Positions 1-12,436 of a DNA stretch of 64,000 bases are shown here, one piece after another; the stretch's first letter is position 1, and the number at the start of each line of letters is the position of its first letter. The stretch covers positions 24,475,758 to 24,539,757 of the forward strand of contig NW_025335317.1 of the NCBI RefSeq assembly GCF_004798865.1, read 5' to 3'. A program made the position numbers and the translations under genes. The DNA is from Varanus komodoensis (lineage: Eukaryota; Chordata; Lepidosauria; Squamata; Varanidae). A model generated the notes under the pieces. It saw only the letters and a program-made list of their open reading frames with translations. It made no database searches and was not told the DNA's origin.

Positions 1-3000
1 TGCTGGCGTGCATGACAGTAAGAAAAGAACAACAAGGCATGTCTAATTATGGCTACAAATTCTGTAAAAATTTGATGGCATCTGCACCAAGAAGAAGAGA
101 CTGGATGTTAGCAAGGCAGATGAAGTCTCTGGAGAGGACGGAGGAATAGAAGTCCTTGGAAGGACTTGTGGAATTGAGAAATCTGTGGACAGCTCATCCC
201 TGGAGAGTTTCTGGACCTATAGCTGCTCTGGAAAGACCAGGCATGCCTATACAGCTTGGTGTGGCATGCAGGGTTCTGTCTGGAGGAAGCATGCAAGGCA
301 TTTCAAGGAATGTTAATTCTATATTGACAGATGGGATCAAAAACACCACAACAGCACTGAAAGAAGTCATAATCCCATCCTTCCACAGCTCCCACATCCC
401 AGGTAAACCTCAACCGTAAACCTCAATACAAATTGCATGATGTGGATTCAGCCTTCCTAATTTATGAAGCATCTTCTCTCTTACACCTTTTAGGGCCATT
501 TCTACCCCTTATTATTATTATTTACCAATAATTATATAATTATTGTTGGTATTTATGCACTGCTTCATCTGCCAAAAGTTATTAAAAAAATGTTATGAAG
601 GGTTTGCAGGGCTTGTGGCCTCTTACTGGACTCTCATGAGTTGAGCTTAGTTTCTTGGCGGGTTCTGGTAGCCCTGCAGGCTCTCGCCCCAACACAATTG
701 GCAGGGAAAGACACCTGGTGGGGGGATGGCCCAGGTCAGTGATGTCAGAGGCTTTGACTTGATTGCAGTTTCCTATCCTGGCTGAGGAGGAAGGGAGAGA
801 TGAAAGGAGCACAAGAGAGAGGGTGAGAGGAGGGCACTCGGTAGAAGCTACAACAGCAGCAAAGGAAATCCAGGACCTAGAAAAGAACAGCAAAGGAAAG
901 AGAGCGAGAGAGGGCATGGCTGGGGAAGGACCAAGAATAGCTTCATGTGATGCTCGTGGCTGGGGCACCGAGTAAGATTTCCAGCGCATAAGTTAGACTC
1001 CCTGAGAGGAGACGAAGTCTATGCTAGTTCCTTTTGTTGACAAACCCTGGCTAGGATTGAAGCATCCGCTTGCTAGCACTATTTCAACATTCAGGAAGAC
1101 ATGGGGCGTGAATGGTTACTTTTGGCTACAAGCTGCCAGGAGGAGCTGCTAGGGAAGCTCCCGCTGTTTCCCCAGGAGCAACTAGAGACAGTGCTTATTG
1201 CATAGGGCAATATGCATTAAGATCCCTGACGTGATGTATCCTGCCTGCATGTTTGTTTCAGAGTGGTGACTCCTCTTTTAGGTGGTTTTTACCTGGACTT
1301 TTGGTGCATGCAACCAAGAAGCATTCTATAACAGTCCTTCAAACTTTTAAGTGTGATCTTACTGATAGAAGGACTGGAGCAAGGTGGGTTTGAAATTCCT
1401 CTTCCTCCAGACCCCATGACAAATGTACAATAATTTAAAGCAAAAAATCCTTATAATGGTAAAAATGAGAGCTGTAAACCAGTAGAAACATCAAGACTAC
1501 CCATTTCGAAAGATTATATTGAAAAGATGTGTGTTTACATCTTTCTAAAGGCCAAGAGAGTGGAAGCTGATTGTAATTCGTGAGGGAGCCCAGTCCATTG
1601 CTTGGGGACCACAGAGAAGACAGCCATTTCACGTGTGCCCAACGAATCAGCATCTGTTACCCTCAGCAGGGCCTCTCCTGCAGATCTTTGTACATGGCTG
1701 GTCCCTTAGATGCTCCTGCTGATGTAACTGAGACAACAGGAAACCATGTAAACAAGATTTTAGGGGGCAAAGTAACTACTGGAGCAAAAGTTGACAAACA
1801 GCATATGCAAGTGGTAACTTTAAAAAACATACCCGGATAGTATCTCTAGAAGTACATTTTTGGTTCAGAAAGATTTGCAGTGTGATCATGAGGTAGATGT
1901 GACAGAGTTGAACCCTGCACAGAAATGGGTGGGTGCATTACTTGCCAGAACAAGTGTATACGTTGCAGACATTTCCACCTTTCCTTCAAAAGATCAGAAA
2001 CTCTGCTCCCATGTACAAATTAAACTTGATTCTTTATTGCCTTTTACCATTAAAAGCTAAGCATTAGATTGCACATTAATCTGTTTGCACTTTTTAAAAG
2101 CCTATTAAGCTGCCCTCCTTTATTGTGAAGACAAGGCATTTGTCTGTCATTCTGAATAGGCACCCCACCCAAGGGCTGCTTTTTCCTAACAGTAAAACTG
2201 GCCAAGATAAGCATTTTTCCCTTTTTATTTTAACCAGCAGAAAAAATAAAATTTTGTCTACCCTTAGTGTTTGATAGTAAATGGCAGTAAAGAGCAAAGG
2301 TTGCATTAAATCCACATGTAGCAGCTATGTTTTTTCCCTCCATGTTTCATATAGAACAGACACAAATGGACCCATAGCGAGTGAAGCAAGGGCTAGCCAC
2401 CTCCTTCCACTCCAGGCCAGGGTCCTGGTTCAGAATGGAGGGAACTATGTCAAATTTACAAACTTTGGAAGTGAAAACCTGACTGGTTGAAACAGATTTA
2501 AACTTTCTGTTTTGCCCCTACATTTTTGATAATATACTAACTAAAGTAACTTTCCTTCAAATAGCAGCACACTAGCATGATCTGAGACCTGTGCAATAAG
2601 TCCCATGTTTTGATGTTTTAGAACTGTAGGAGAGAACAGAAAACAGTGATCAGTGATTCAGAACTGCAGTCTGGTAATTCGGGACTTTGATACTCTAGAA
2701 CTATAAAACAGCACCAAAGAGATCATTATGTCTAAGTGCTGTGCACCAACAAGGATTTGCTGTGAGTTGTGTGTTACAGTGGCTTGATTTCTCTGAATCA
2801 ATGACCAAAGAATTAGGTTGAAGTCAGTTTTTTATACTCATTCCCCTGAGGGAATGTCACTAAAATACTAGTAAGAGGAAATCTCAAGGTGGAAATTACG
2901 TTTGTGTAAGAATGAATCTGCTCCCCTTTCTGGCAGCTGAAAGAGACTTATATAGCCCCACCTTTGAAAAAGAAAAAGGCTACAGGGAAAGGTCCAGATG

Positions 3001-4362
3001 CCTGCTGTACGTAGTTTATTATCTTTCCCATCATATGCTGGATGATGACCAGGTTTGGGGCATCATGGGGAATTAGCCAGTGGCATGATGAAAGATGTCC
3101 TGGAGTTATCTTGCTCTTCTAATTTGGCTTCATAATTCCCACTATTACTAAAAAGAATAGAGAAGTACTCAGTTCTAGAAAGGTATAACTCTTGGAAAGT
3201 CTGTAAGCAAGTCATATCATTTCCCTTCCTCTAATCAGCCATCGCCTGGAGGATGCCACTCTTCTTCTCTTTGGGACAAGTCAAATCACAAGCGGGCTGG
3301 TTGCTTCCTGATAGCCTCAATGCTTGGTTGAGCAACTGGTGAAAGCCAAACGGACCCACTAGTCACCAACATTGTCACAGCTTTATTTTGGAGAGGCTGA
3401 AACAGGTGGTTGACTAGATATAGAACTTTAAAGTAGATTGTCCTGGGAAAAAATTCACATATTTTCTCCTAGATAGTAATTTCAGGGATACCTTCAGGAG
3501 CTGAGGTTTGTTGTCCTTAGAAAGGCATTTACCACCCTTTGTTTTCAAACAACGTCTGTGGCATTTTGCAGGAGAAGTATAAAGAGATTTCCTGTGCACA
3601 GCAGCCAGGTGTGGGTAGCATCAAGGGAACAGAAGATGAAGTTACATTGCTGCCTATTATAAGGGACCCAAGGCTCAATTTCTTGGAGTTCTACAGAAAA
3701 TAAAAGCCGAATACCCCCCAGCTGATATGATCAGTGGTCGCTCCCTTTGCAGTAGCAATGCATTAAACCAAGCATGCCATGAACTCCATTTGGCCCAGGT
3801 CAACTGTTCTGTATCTAGATCCATTCCCATTGCCTGGCCATGTTCTGGCTTCCATGGTCCACTAAGATATGGTACCAGTACAGCCTCTCTTACCAGGGAT
3901 AACTTGACTCCAGATTCAGGTGTCCATGGGAGAGTTCCCATATTTAAAATCACACACTTGAAAACTCCTTCAGGCTGGCATGGATTTCAAAACAGGAAAT
4001 AGCCTGAACAGAATTCTTGGCACTAGCAATGTGAAAGAGGAGAATATGAAGAACAATTGGAACACGCCAAATTCCTTAATGTTTCCATCCCCAGGTCTGA
4101 TTTCATCATAGGTTTTTAAGCAAGAATGGAAACCTGCACACCATAGCTTCACCCTACAAGCATTTGTAGATTTAAAGTGGATGTGGCAGCTTCATTGAAG
4201 GGTCCAGCTCACGCCCAGCAATGGGTTTATTAACACAGGACAGCGTATTGTGTACAAATCTCATCAGTGTCTTCCAGCATCAGACCGGTCTCCATTCCAC
4301 CTCTGTTGCCATGCAGAAATAATCCTAGTTTTACACAGTTGTGAGTGAAAAGTTTACTGAGA
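1..4362. other. Unassigned sequence, no gene recognised
   Basis: No recognisable coding region or repeat family was found. The longest open frame is about 135 codons (582-989, minus) and resembles nothing known. GC is ordinary and short AT-rich tracts occur. The stretch could be intronic or intergenic. A short palindrome at 524-550 is listed separately. Confidence 0.5.
524..550. repeat. AT-rich near-perfect palindrome
   Basis: The arms ACCAATAATTA and TAATTATTGTTGGT pair almost perfectly around a central TA, with one extra base in the right arm. It could form a small hairpin or cruciform. No function can be assigned. Confidence 0.6.
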
Positions 4363-4680
4363 AAATTTATTGATTTTATTGATTTATTGATTTATTTAAA
4401 ACATTTTTACACCGTCCTAAATGTAAAAGTATCTCAGGATGGCTTACAGAAATCAAAACAAACAATGCATAAAACAACAATGATCAATAATTAAAAATAT
4501 ACATAGAACCAACAATAGCATATCACAAATGAAAACAAAATCAAGACAGAATCAAAATGAAAGACAAAAAATCAAAATGCGACTGTAGATAGTTAAAACC
4601 AGTTTAAAATCCTTAGCACTTAAAATGGTGTGCAAATAAAAAGGGAAATGCAGGGAAATACTCTAAAAAGTGATATGATG
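4363..4680 (+). repeat. Reptile interspersed repeat starting TTTATTTA, LINE 3'-UTR-like
   Basis: It opens with a TTTATT-rich tract, then a segment resembling 'ACCGTCCTAAATG...CAGGATGGCTTACA', then an A-rich stretch with repeated CAAAACAA and AATTAAAA blocks. The same layout recurs at 33.2 kb and 42.9 kb, which is what identifies it as a repeat. From general knowledge such units are common in reptile genomes as LINE 3'-UTR-derived repeats; the family name is not certain. Confidence 0.55.
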
Positions 4681-4837
4681 TTAGGATTGTTTCGTATTAA
4701 TCTAGCTGAGTTGCTCTAGGCTGTGCCTCTTCTATCAGCAGCAAGGTGCTGAGTGAGGCAGAGAGAAGCGTTGGCCCCATTGGCCCTGCCTTCTCCACAT
4801 CCACGCTTACATGAGCACAGGCGGCTTCACGGTGTTG

Positions 4838-4985
4838 GGTCAGACCAGCTGTTCACGTTGCCCTTGAATTGCTGCAGGCTCTCGGAGTCTCTGTGGGAGA
4901 TCTTTCTCAGCTGAAACAGCAGGAATTAAGCTTGGAGCCTTGTGCCTGCAGGGCATGTGCTCCACACTGAGCGATGCTCCCAGAG
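4838..4985 (-). repeat. tRNA-derived SINE, minus strand
   Basis: Read on the minus strand it has a tRNA-like head, with an A-box-like GCTCAGTGTGGAGC followed by a degraded B box. A SINE body follows that ends near TGGTCTGACCC. The order matches the copies at 27.4 kb and 53.2 kb (tRNA head, AGAAGGTCC, body, GGGTCTGAC tail). It is old and degraded. This is the head of a SINE, not a functional tRNA gene. Confidence 0.5.
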
Positions 4986-5829
4986 CCATTTGCCCTCTCG
5001 CCGAGGGGTGCTGCCTCCCTGAACAGGTATATCGAACATGTGCCTATATTATCTGAACATGCAGAAGCCCCGCACACAGGATGAGGTGACCATACGGAGG
5101 TAGGGCTGGCATCAAGGGCAGATAGACATGGTTAAGCACCTGTTGAAGGCCCGTACCCAAGCAGAGGCTCACTGGCAAGAGCCCTCTTTACCACGGCAAC
5201 CTGCTTCCTCTCACCCAGGTTCAAACGGTGGTGGTGGTGAGAAGACTTGCAACAGATTCCAGGGTGTAGCTGTTTACTGGTTTGCTGCCTGCCCGGGAAT
5301 CAAGTGGTAGCAAGGGTTGAGGATGAGGATGAGGAGCAAGAGCAGCTAATGACCATCATGGTGAGATGGAAGATTCACAGAGGGAGGGCCTGACTGGGGG
5401 TGCCTTGCCCCAGGCCCTCAGGCAACTGGAATCAGCACTGCATGGGGATCCGAACCAGCATCAGGAGACGTTATTCTGACCACCGCTGCTGCCTTCCCCA
5501 GACTGTTGCCCCAAAAGAGCTCCATCATCCAAAGTTCCTATGAATCCAAAGGACAACACGTTTTCTAACTTAAATTATTCCTTTCTTTTTTAAAATAATG
5601 CTTAAAGCAGCTTACCAAAAGTCAAACATTAAGACATAGTTACTAAATAGCATGGTGTCTAGGGACTTCTAAAGTTTTTTTTCCCCTCAAGAGATCCTTT
5701 TGACTAAAGAAATGTGAAAGCCATGATATATATAGGACCAACTAAGGACAGGCAGACAACTAAGCTCTTCATCTGAAGCCTTTTAATTTTTAAAAGAATA
5801 ACAATAAAGAAGAACATTTATCACCATGT
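4986..5829. other. Unassigned sequence between repeats
   Basis: No supported gene. It contains a short GATGAG-type tract at about 5319-5345 and moderate GC. A 60-codon frame at 5128-5310 looks like chance. Confidence 0.4.
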
Positions 5830-6275
5830 GCCCATATTAAAGCTATGGTTTTCCCAGTTGCAATGCATGGCTGTGAAAGTTGGACCATAAGGAAGGCTGA
5901 GCATCAATGAACGGAGACCTTTGATTTGTGGTGCAGGAGAAGATTCCTGAGAGTCCCTTGGACTGCAAAGAGATCAAACAAGTCAATCTTAAAGGAGATA
6001 AACCCTGACTGCTCTTTAGAAGGCCAGATCCTGAAGATGAAACTCAAATACTTTGGCCACCTAATGAGAAGGGAGGTCTCACTAGAGAAGACCCTGATGC
6101 TGGGGACGATTGATGGCAAAAGGAGAAGGAGACGGCAGAGGATGAGGTGGCTGGATGGAGTCGCTGGGGCAGTGGGTGTGGGCTTGAGTGGACTCCAAGA
6201 GATGGTGGAGGGCAGGAGAGCCTGGGAAGTATGTTGTCCATGGGGTCATTTGCGACTAAACAAAACAAAAAAAGT
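5830..6275 (+). mobile_element. BovB (RTE-clade LINE) 3' end fragment
   Basis: This is the C-terminal part of a BovB ORF2 on the plus strand. It begins at the conserved KAMVFPVAMHGCESWTIRKA motif, passes the region that in relatives reads LWCWRRxLRVPWTAKRSN, then CSLEGQ, YFGHLMRR, LMLGTIDGKRRRRRQRMRW and LDGV. It ends in the non-coding 3' terminus with a CAAAACAAAA tail at about 6258-6275. The copy is 5'-truncated, as is usual for LINEs inserted by target-primed reverse transcription. The frame is disrupted early, near 5908-5935, and then open to 6309. It is an inactive fossil belonging to the same family as the copies at 16.4, 21.2, 43.4 and 43.9 kb. Confidence 0.9.
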
Positions 6276-6290
6276 CCATATTAAATGTAT

Positions 6291-6360
6291 TATGGCTGCA
6301 ATCCAGTAAACAATGACTTCTGGAGCAAGTTCCACAGAAATCAAGTGGGATTTAACTTTT
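6291..6360. repeat. Possible short reptile MITE-like repeat fragment
   Basis: It follows the pattern 'GCTGCAATCC ... GTTCCACAGAAATCAAGTGGGATTTAAC', which resembles a short palindromic repeat common in squamates (copies at 15.9, 24.1 and 56.5 kb). The match is weak and short. Confidence 0.3.
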
Positions 6361-8084
6361 GCACAGATATCTTCAAAGGAGATTAAAATCCAGCTACTCA
6401 TTTGTCTGATACTGAGTCACCCATTGCTGTTAGTAGAAACTTTATTTACTCTGGCTGATGGCAGCTCTCCGAAAATATTTCCTAGTTTCGGCTCCAAGGA
6501 ACTCTTCATATGCCAGGGAATGAACAGGGACTTTCTGCATGCAAATCCTGTGGTCACAGAGTTATGTCCTCACCCCAGATACCTTACCTGGATTGAATAT
6601 AATGTAACAGATCAGCAAATTGTGAGGTTTGCAGTCTGGAAACTTCTTGCACATGAGACATTTTGGGGATGGGGGCGGCATCTCCACTAGAGCCCCTTCG
6701 GTTTAACAGGGAGCACTGGTGAGGTATTTGTGCAAAACACATTTTCCACTATTGGAGCACTATGCTGAAAATGTGATCTCATGTAACACACAAATGCAGT
6801 TGTAGGGAGAATTGGAAAGGGAGCATGTGCTGGGAAATGGTCGTTTTAAAACAATGGTGCAAAAGAATGAACCAATGGAGACATTTTGGAAAGGAGTAAA
6901 CAGGAGCCCAAGGATTTCTCCCTTTTGCCCGACTGCATTCTTGTTTTATCTGACTAAGGACCCATTCACTTTCTGACATTCTTGATAGATGACCAATTGA
7001 TGAGATTCTTGTTAATACTTAGGGTCAAGCTGCACATTACATTAATAGCGTAGCAAGCAGTTGCGCCCCCTCCCTCCCTCCCTCTTAATTTTAGAGTAAG
7101 TGTTGATGGCCCCAAATGGTATTGGGACTACCATGCACTGCAAAGGGAGGATGAAACCACATACAAACATGGTTCATTTTCTGAAATTCCCCCTCCTCCA
7201 CCATACACTGGGACTGGAAGGAGAATACAAGCATACCTGTGGAGAATTTTCCCATCTTTTAAAAAAAAAATCCATCAGGGTAAATTTCAGGAAATAAATG
7301 GGTCAGGGAGACTAAGCCTCCCCTCCCAGTGCGGTGGCCCTGATCTGAACTGTGCGTGCGTATGCTTACGCTACAGTGAATACGAAGAACACGAGCCCTG
7401 CTGCATTCTGTGTGATTAATGTAGCCTGTAGTTTGACCCTTAGAGACAAACTAAACATTCTTCTAAATCAGGTATACTGGAACTGTGCACAGACACTACC
7501 AGAAGAATGGCAACTTGGCAAGGTAGCAATGGAGGGCCAGCAGGCAGGGGGGTGGATTTTTCCAGTATCCAAGAGCTACAGTAGTCTAGGCTCATGGCCC
7601 TCTGCTTGCTGAAAAAGCACCAGAGACAATGGCCTTGAAGCTGCCTCCCCTAATCATTCTGTAGATGGGGCATGCCAGCCTTTTTGTTTTGTGGGAGCAG
7701 TTTTGTTCCCTGGAGAAGGGGCAGGGAGCCTCTGTGCCTAGTAGGAGACCCTGCAGTAGTGGGAGGGAGCAGCCCTCAAAATCCATGGCAAGAAGTGCTG
7801 TCTTTCATTCACTGCCTGGGAGGAAGAATGGATGTGTTGCTCACGCAGCCACCTTTGGGAGCCCGTGAAGCAGCCCCGGCTTATCCAGGGAGCCACTAGG
7901 CCACAGAGAAGGGAAGTACAGGCCTTCTTTTGCTCGCCTCATATTCTGTTTCCTTGTCTTATCATTGCATTCAATATACTGTGGATCAGCTTTGACACAA
8001 GTGGATTTGTGTCTTCGTAAGCGTGATACTAAGACACTCATAACAGTATTTCTCATAATAATGCTAAAATCCAGGGAATCCCAC
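6361..8084. other. Unassigned sequence
   Basis: No supported gene. A 125-codon plus-strand frame (6313-6690) has no recognisable motif. A short CCCT repeat lies at 7065-7083. The open frames at 7592-7899 overlap on both strands and look like chance. Confidence 0.4.
7065..7083. repeat. CCCT microsatellite
   Basis: A short run of CCCTCCCTCCCTCCCTC read directly from the sequence. Confidence 0.85.
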
Positions 8085-8240
8085 TGGGAGAGTCACAATA
8101 GATAAAAGGAAGTACTTCTTCACACAGTTCCTAAACTGTGGAACGCACTGGCATGGAATGCAGGAGCAGCCACCAATTGGAGTAGCTTTTAATGGGAATT
8201 AGACAAGCTCATGAGTTGCCAGGTGACACACAGGACCCCT
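8085..8240 (+). mobile_element. CR1-type LINE fragment
   Basis: Translation gives KRKYFFTQ followed by LNCGTHWHGM. These match the tail of CR1-superfamily ORF2, which normally reads roughly 'RKYFFTQ...KLWNSLP...GFK'. The fragment is short, degraded and lacks both ends. Plus orientation. Confidence 0.5.
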
Positions 8241-8433
8241 CTTTTTCTTTTGCAGCCTCAGCCATACATTCCTGTGACAGAATTGAATGAGGCTGAAATC
8301 CTATGTACAAGTATGTTTAGACAGAAAAAGTCTTCTTAAAAGAGACTCCCTTGCACATGCGGGGAATTCTAGGACTTTTTTTTTTCTGTCTGAATATGTT
8401 TAGGATTGTTCCTGAGGTTGAAAGGCCTACAAT

Positions 8434-8563
8434 GCAGGGGTGGGAACCTGTAGCCCTCCAAATGTTGGACTCCAGTTCCCATCAGTCTCTGCCAGAATTG
8501 GCAACAGGCAAGAATGATGGGTGTTGTCATTCAGGAATAACTGGAAGGACACAGATTCCCTCC
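8434..8563. mobile_element. hAT-like MITE (terminal inverted repeats)
   Basis: The left end GGTGGGAACCTGTAGCCCTC is complemented by the right end (GGGAATCTGTGTCCTTCCAG on the minus strand). The interior carries 'ACTCCAGTTCCCATCA' and 'GATGGGTGTTGTCATTC', which are themselves complementary. This is the layout of a small palindromic hAT-type element widespread in reptiles. No clear 8-bp target-site duplication survives. Confidence 0.6.
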
Positions 8564-9073
8564 AAATCAGATATGTCCGGATATCACAGATAAAAACTTG
8601 AACACTCCTTTTTCATTCCAAGAATCACTAGTATGCTCAGACACACTCATTACACACCACTGAAAGCTTCCCAGGACCTGCTGCATACTGTCGTCATTTA
8701 CTGGACAACCGCCGGTCCTGCACTAGCTGCAGAAGTAAGCAGTGGTAGTACATGGACCCTAAGTAAATCCAAAGCCTTATTTATTACCCTTTTATTCCTT
8801 GAAGTTTTGGAATAAAATTCCCAGGATTCTTATCCATTTGGTCATGCTCGCTGGGAAGAACCAGACTGGAAAAACCTAGATGAGCAGAATGAGAATTTGC
8901 TGTCTGATCTTTTCATCTGTAATGAAGAAATAAGTATGAGGAAGGCAGTCTCTAGTAAAAAGGAAATTACTTGGCACATAGGAGAAAGTGGCAGTGATTG
9001 CCTATTTCTCAATGCAGCAGTGACAATAATTGACCCTGATTATTTTGTCACTTACAGTACGGAACAGAGAGTT

Positions 9074-9974
9074 TCAGACAGGACTGTACAATAGACGTGA
9101 CTCATGCCAAATGTGGAAAATTTCTCTTGGGCATAGTGGAGTGTGATAGATCATGGGAATAACTAGGTAGTTTTTGTAAGATGGTGCTTGCTGCAAGAAA
9201 ACTTTAAAAAGAAAAAAGAAAGCTGTGTTTGCAGCGACTGGGAATGCCAGGCCTGACTGTACAAACGACTGGGTGAAGGGCAGAGGTAGCCCATACAAAA
9301 GAAGTGGGGTGGTAGCAGCCTTTGGAGAACAGGCGTGTCTGCCCAGTACCCTGAGAAGCTTTAGGAGTGATGCCATCCCTTCTCCAGCATCCGAGTATCC
9401 AGCTGCTAATCCAGCAGCATTTGCACATGGGATGGGCGACAGCACTACCTTGCTCTTCACTTCAGGCAGAGAAGGGTCTTGGGCCAGCCCTGGGGCATGC
9501 AGGCTGAGCATTGTGGCCATCCCCATGGATGCGAGTGGCAGGAACAGAAGCTGCTGCAGTGTGGGTGGGGAACTGGCTGAACAGTTTAGATTTGGGTCCC
9601 AACAACACAGTTTCTTTAAAATCAGCCCAGCCAGCACAGCCAATAAGAGAAGCTGTAGTCTAAAAATCTCTGAAGGAGCGCATGCTCTCCACCCCGCCTT
9701 AGAACTAACACTCCCCAGATGTTTGTCGCTGCGCACTTATAATAGACAGACGTCGATGTTTGCAAACCAGGCAGTTTTCCGAAAAATAATGGAAGTTTAC
9801 AATGCGCTGTCCGTTCCAAAGGAAACAGAACTTAACAACAGGCAGCGCCAGCTACTTAGGGCAAGAGTTCTGGGAACTGATCTGCAGCTCTTTGGATCAG
9901 TGCCACATACTTTTTCCTTCAACGCAAAGAATCACATGCTTCATCACATCCATTTTTCATATACTATGAAATAG
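9074..9974. other. Region with long open frames on both strands, nature unknown
   Basis: A 249-codon frame on plus (9225-9974) and a 220-codon frame on minus (9074-9736) overlap. Neither translation resembles a known family. Read on the minus strand, an inverted CCAAT box (CTTATTGGCTG, about 9640) and a CRE-like GACGTC (9749) lie upstream of the ATG GGG ATG at about 9522-9530, so a minus-strand promoter with a first exon is conceivable. Alternatively this is a chance opening in slightly GC-richer DNA. No repeat family was recognised. The calls 'gene' and 'not a gene' remain about equally open. Confidence 0.3.
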
Positions 9975-10639
9975 TTTGTACCAGCATCAGTTGTTAATCC
10001 TTGTTTTTCTTGTTAGAATGAATGAATGTCAAATCATTTCAAGCTATTGAAAATCTTATTGGTTTGATTTAATTGGGCCAAAGTTAAATCTTAATCCTGT
10101 AAGAACAATCTCTCTCCCTCTTTCCCACTCTCTGTGTTATCACTTTTGCTAGAGCAGAAGGGATAAAAAGGGCAGGGATGCTGGCTGGGACATGCTGGCA
10201 ATTGCAGAACCTTCGTCCTACTAGCCGTGTGTAGGCATAGGATTGTGCCCTAAATCCATATTTATTCAGGGTTCAGTGCCACAGGTTGTTAGTAGAGGAA
10301 GGACTCCTCCCACTACCTATCAGAAGGAATTGTGCAGCAATTCAGTCACCCCCTGCCCCCGCCTTAGTAGATTTTCTGCAGTCAGAAAAAGATGTAACAG
10401 TGCTGAGACAATACTGGAGTATTACATGGGGAAGACCTTGTTTGCATCCCCTCCTAAAATTTTATTAATGGGGCAGGATGATAGTACTGGAAAAGCTTTC
10501 CCAGGAAGCATCCTTAAGTGACCAGAGGTTTTCTTGCCTCCGGAGTTATTAGAAGTACATGTATAAATTGTTGTGGGAATACTGGTTCTGTTAGTCTGCA
10601 TTTGCAAGAGTGAGATTACTCACCATCTTTGTGGTTTTT

Positions 10640-10737
10640 AAGAGGGCTCTAATCTCCCAACAGTGAGGAGAGAATGTTGAACTAAATAGCCCTTTGGCCT
10701 GACTCAGCATGCGTCTTTTTATGCTCTCGTGATAGAA
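10640..10737 (+). mobile_element. 3' tail of a CR1-type LINE
   Basis: The stretch 'GAACTAAATAGCCCTTTGGCCTGACTC' followed by 'TTTTTATGCTCTCGTG' matches the end that many reptile CR1-superfamily elements carry, usually 'GACTAGATGGGCCTTTGGTCTGA...TTCTTATG'. Only the terminal ~100 bases remain. Confidence 0.5.
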
Positions 10738-10856
10738 GAGATCTATATCTTGAATGCAGATGTTAGCTGGTTGGGGTGTGATCCTACGCATATTTAGACA
10801 TTGAAAATCCCTCAATTACTGGAATTCCCGTGTCAACCTGGCTGGGAAAAGCTGGA

Positions 10857-11402
10857 TGTTGTCAGAAAATCCCAGAATTTCAATTCGTGAGGAGGAAATA
10901 AAACTCGGGTTTGTGGGAAAGATCAAGCATTCAGACCATCTGTGACTTTATTGTTTGGCCCAGGTTTCTGCGGTAGACTCACGATAATGCATTACTGGGC
11001 AGGCAGAGGTAAACCCGCTGCAAAGCTTCAGTACAACTACAGGGTATTTTATACCCTGCTGGTCATGTACAGGGCAATTGATGACAGAATGCAGACATTA
11101 CAATAAGATTCTGAGGTCATCACACACTGAACAGAGAAAGGAAGATCAGCCAATCATACAGTGACAATGAGATTACAATATTTCTAATTGCAGGGTATTG
11201 ACACTTTAGTTGAGTAACTTGAACCCATCTCCAGGTCTGCTTAGACATGTAAATTCAAGCTACTGAGAAACCATTCATGAACTCATAAGCTCATCTAGAC
11301 TCAGACCCTAAGTAATGCATCCGCACCATTCTGAATGGCCAGGGCACATGGAGCCCTCTGGGCTAGCAAAAGATACTTCCTGTTAAACTGTGAATTCCAA
11401 CA
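10857..11402 (-). mobile_element. Solo LTR of an endogenous retrovirus-like element, minus strand
   Basis: Read on the minus strand the segment starts TGTTGGAATT and ends CTGACAACA, giving TGTTG/CAACA ends. It carries a TATA box in GGGTATAAAATACCC and, a little over 100 bases further on, an AATAAAG polyadenylation signal, followed by a U5-like end. This is the U3-R-U5 layout of a retroviral LTR about 546 bases long. No internal region lies beside it, so it is a solo LTR left by recombination. Flanking target duplications are not evident, suggesting some age. The exact family is not recognised. Confidence 0.6.
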
Positions 11403-12436
11403 ATGATTATTTAATCATTGTGAAGGTATATAATGTATATTTGGACTAAATGGCCTGTCTACTGTAGCTTACAGCTAAAGGTGAGAGAAAGGAGCGGGGG
11501 AGGAATACCATTTTAAACAGTGACTTAGCTTGGTTTGAGAAGGAGTACAGGATTGATTCCACAATGCAAAAGTACACAGAAGCAATGTTTTTCTGACAGG
11601 ATTTATCCAAATTTTCCCAACAATGTTGTGCAAGTTCTGCCTTATAAACATGCAAAGCACTGGGCCCTTGGCAGAATTAGCAACCCCAATTGTTTCTGCT
11701 AAGTACACTCCATGTGCTTGCAAGCAAAAGGCACAGATACTGGTGGTTGTACAAGGAGTGTTTAAATAAACCTTGGCATGATTTTAACAGTTTGATTTCA
11801 ATTAAATTTTAATTTTAAAATGAAAGCTACGCTAATTTGTTTCATAAACTGTAACACTAAGACAATTCCACTGACGGTCGTTGTTCTGGGCAGTGCCATT
11901 GGGCTGGCAGAGGCCTATCACAATCAGCTTGGGATTGTGCAGGGATATACAAAACTGTGGCAGCTGCTTTCCCGGGTGGGGAGCCAGAGGCCAGGAAAGC
12001 CATTTGCATGCAGAACCAAAGCAGCATGAGCCACACACGCTATCTGTTAAATGCCAGAGGCCTCACGAAATGCCCAGCAGATGCCTATGCACACTGAGGG
12101 AAGCCGGCCCCCTCCTCACCCGCTCCCCAGCATCCCAGGGGACTCTGGGGGAAGACTGAGGTTTCCCTCCTTCCCTGCCATGATTGTGAGCCGCTAACAG
12201 CAGCCAGAAGAACCAAGGTGACCCCTGTGGGCAACTGACAGAGGTTTCAAGCCACTGGGGAAGAGCTGAGGGGACTCAGCCCAGCTGCAGAGACTCTTCA
12301 AGTCTTTGGATCTCAGGACAGCAGCATGATCAGAAGATCAGGGAAACTTCTGAAAGCTGGCCCACCTGTCTCAAAATAGCAACTGCAGCACAAGATAGGC
12401 AAGTGTTGGAGCAAAAAGTGCTAACTTCAGCTATAC
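11403..12436. other. Unassigned sequence
   Basis: No supported gene or repeat. Several 60-90 codon frames on both strands overlap and look like chance. The left edge borders the solo LTR and the right edge a CR1 fragment. Confidence 0.4.
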
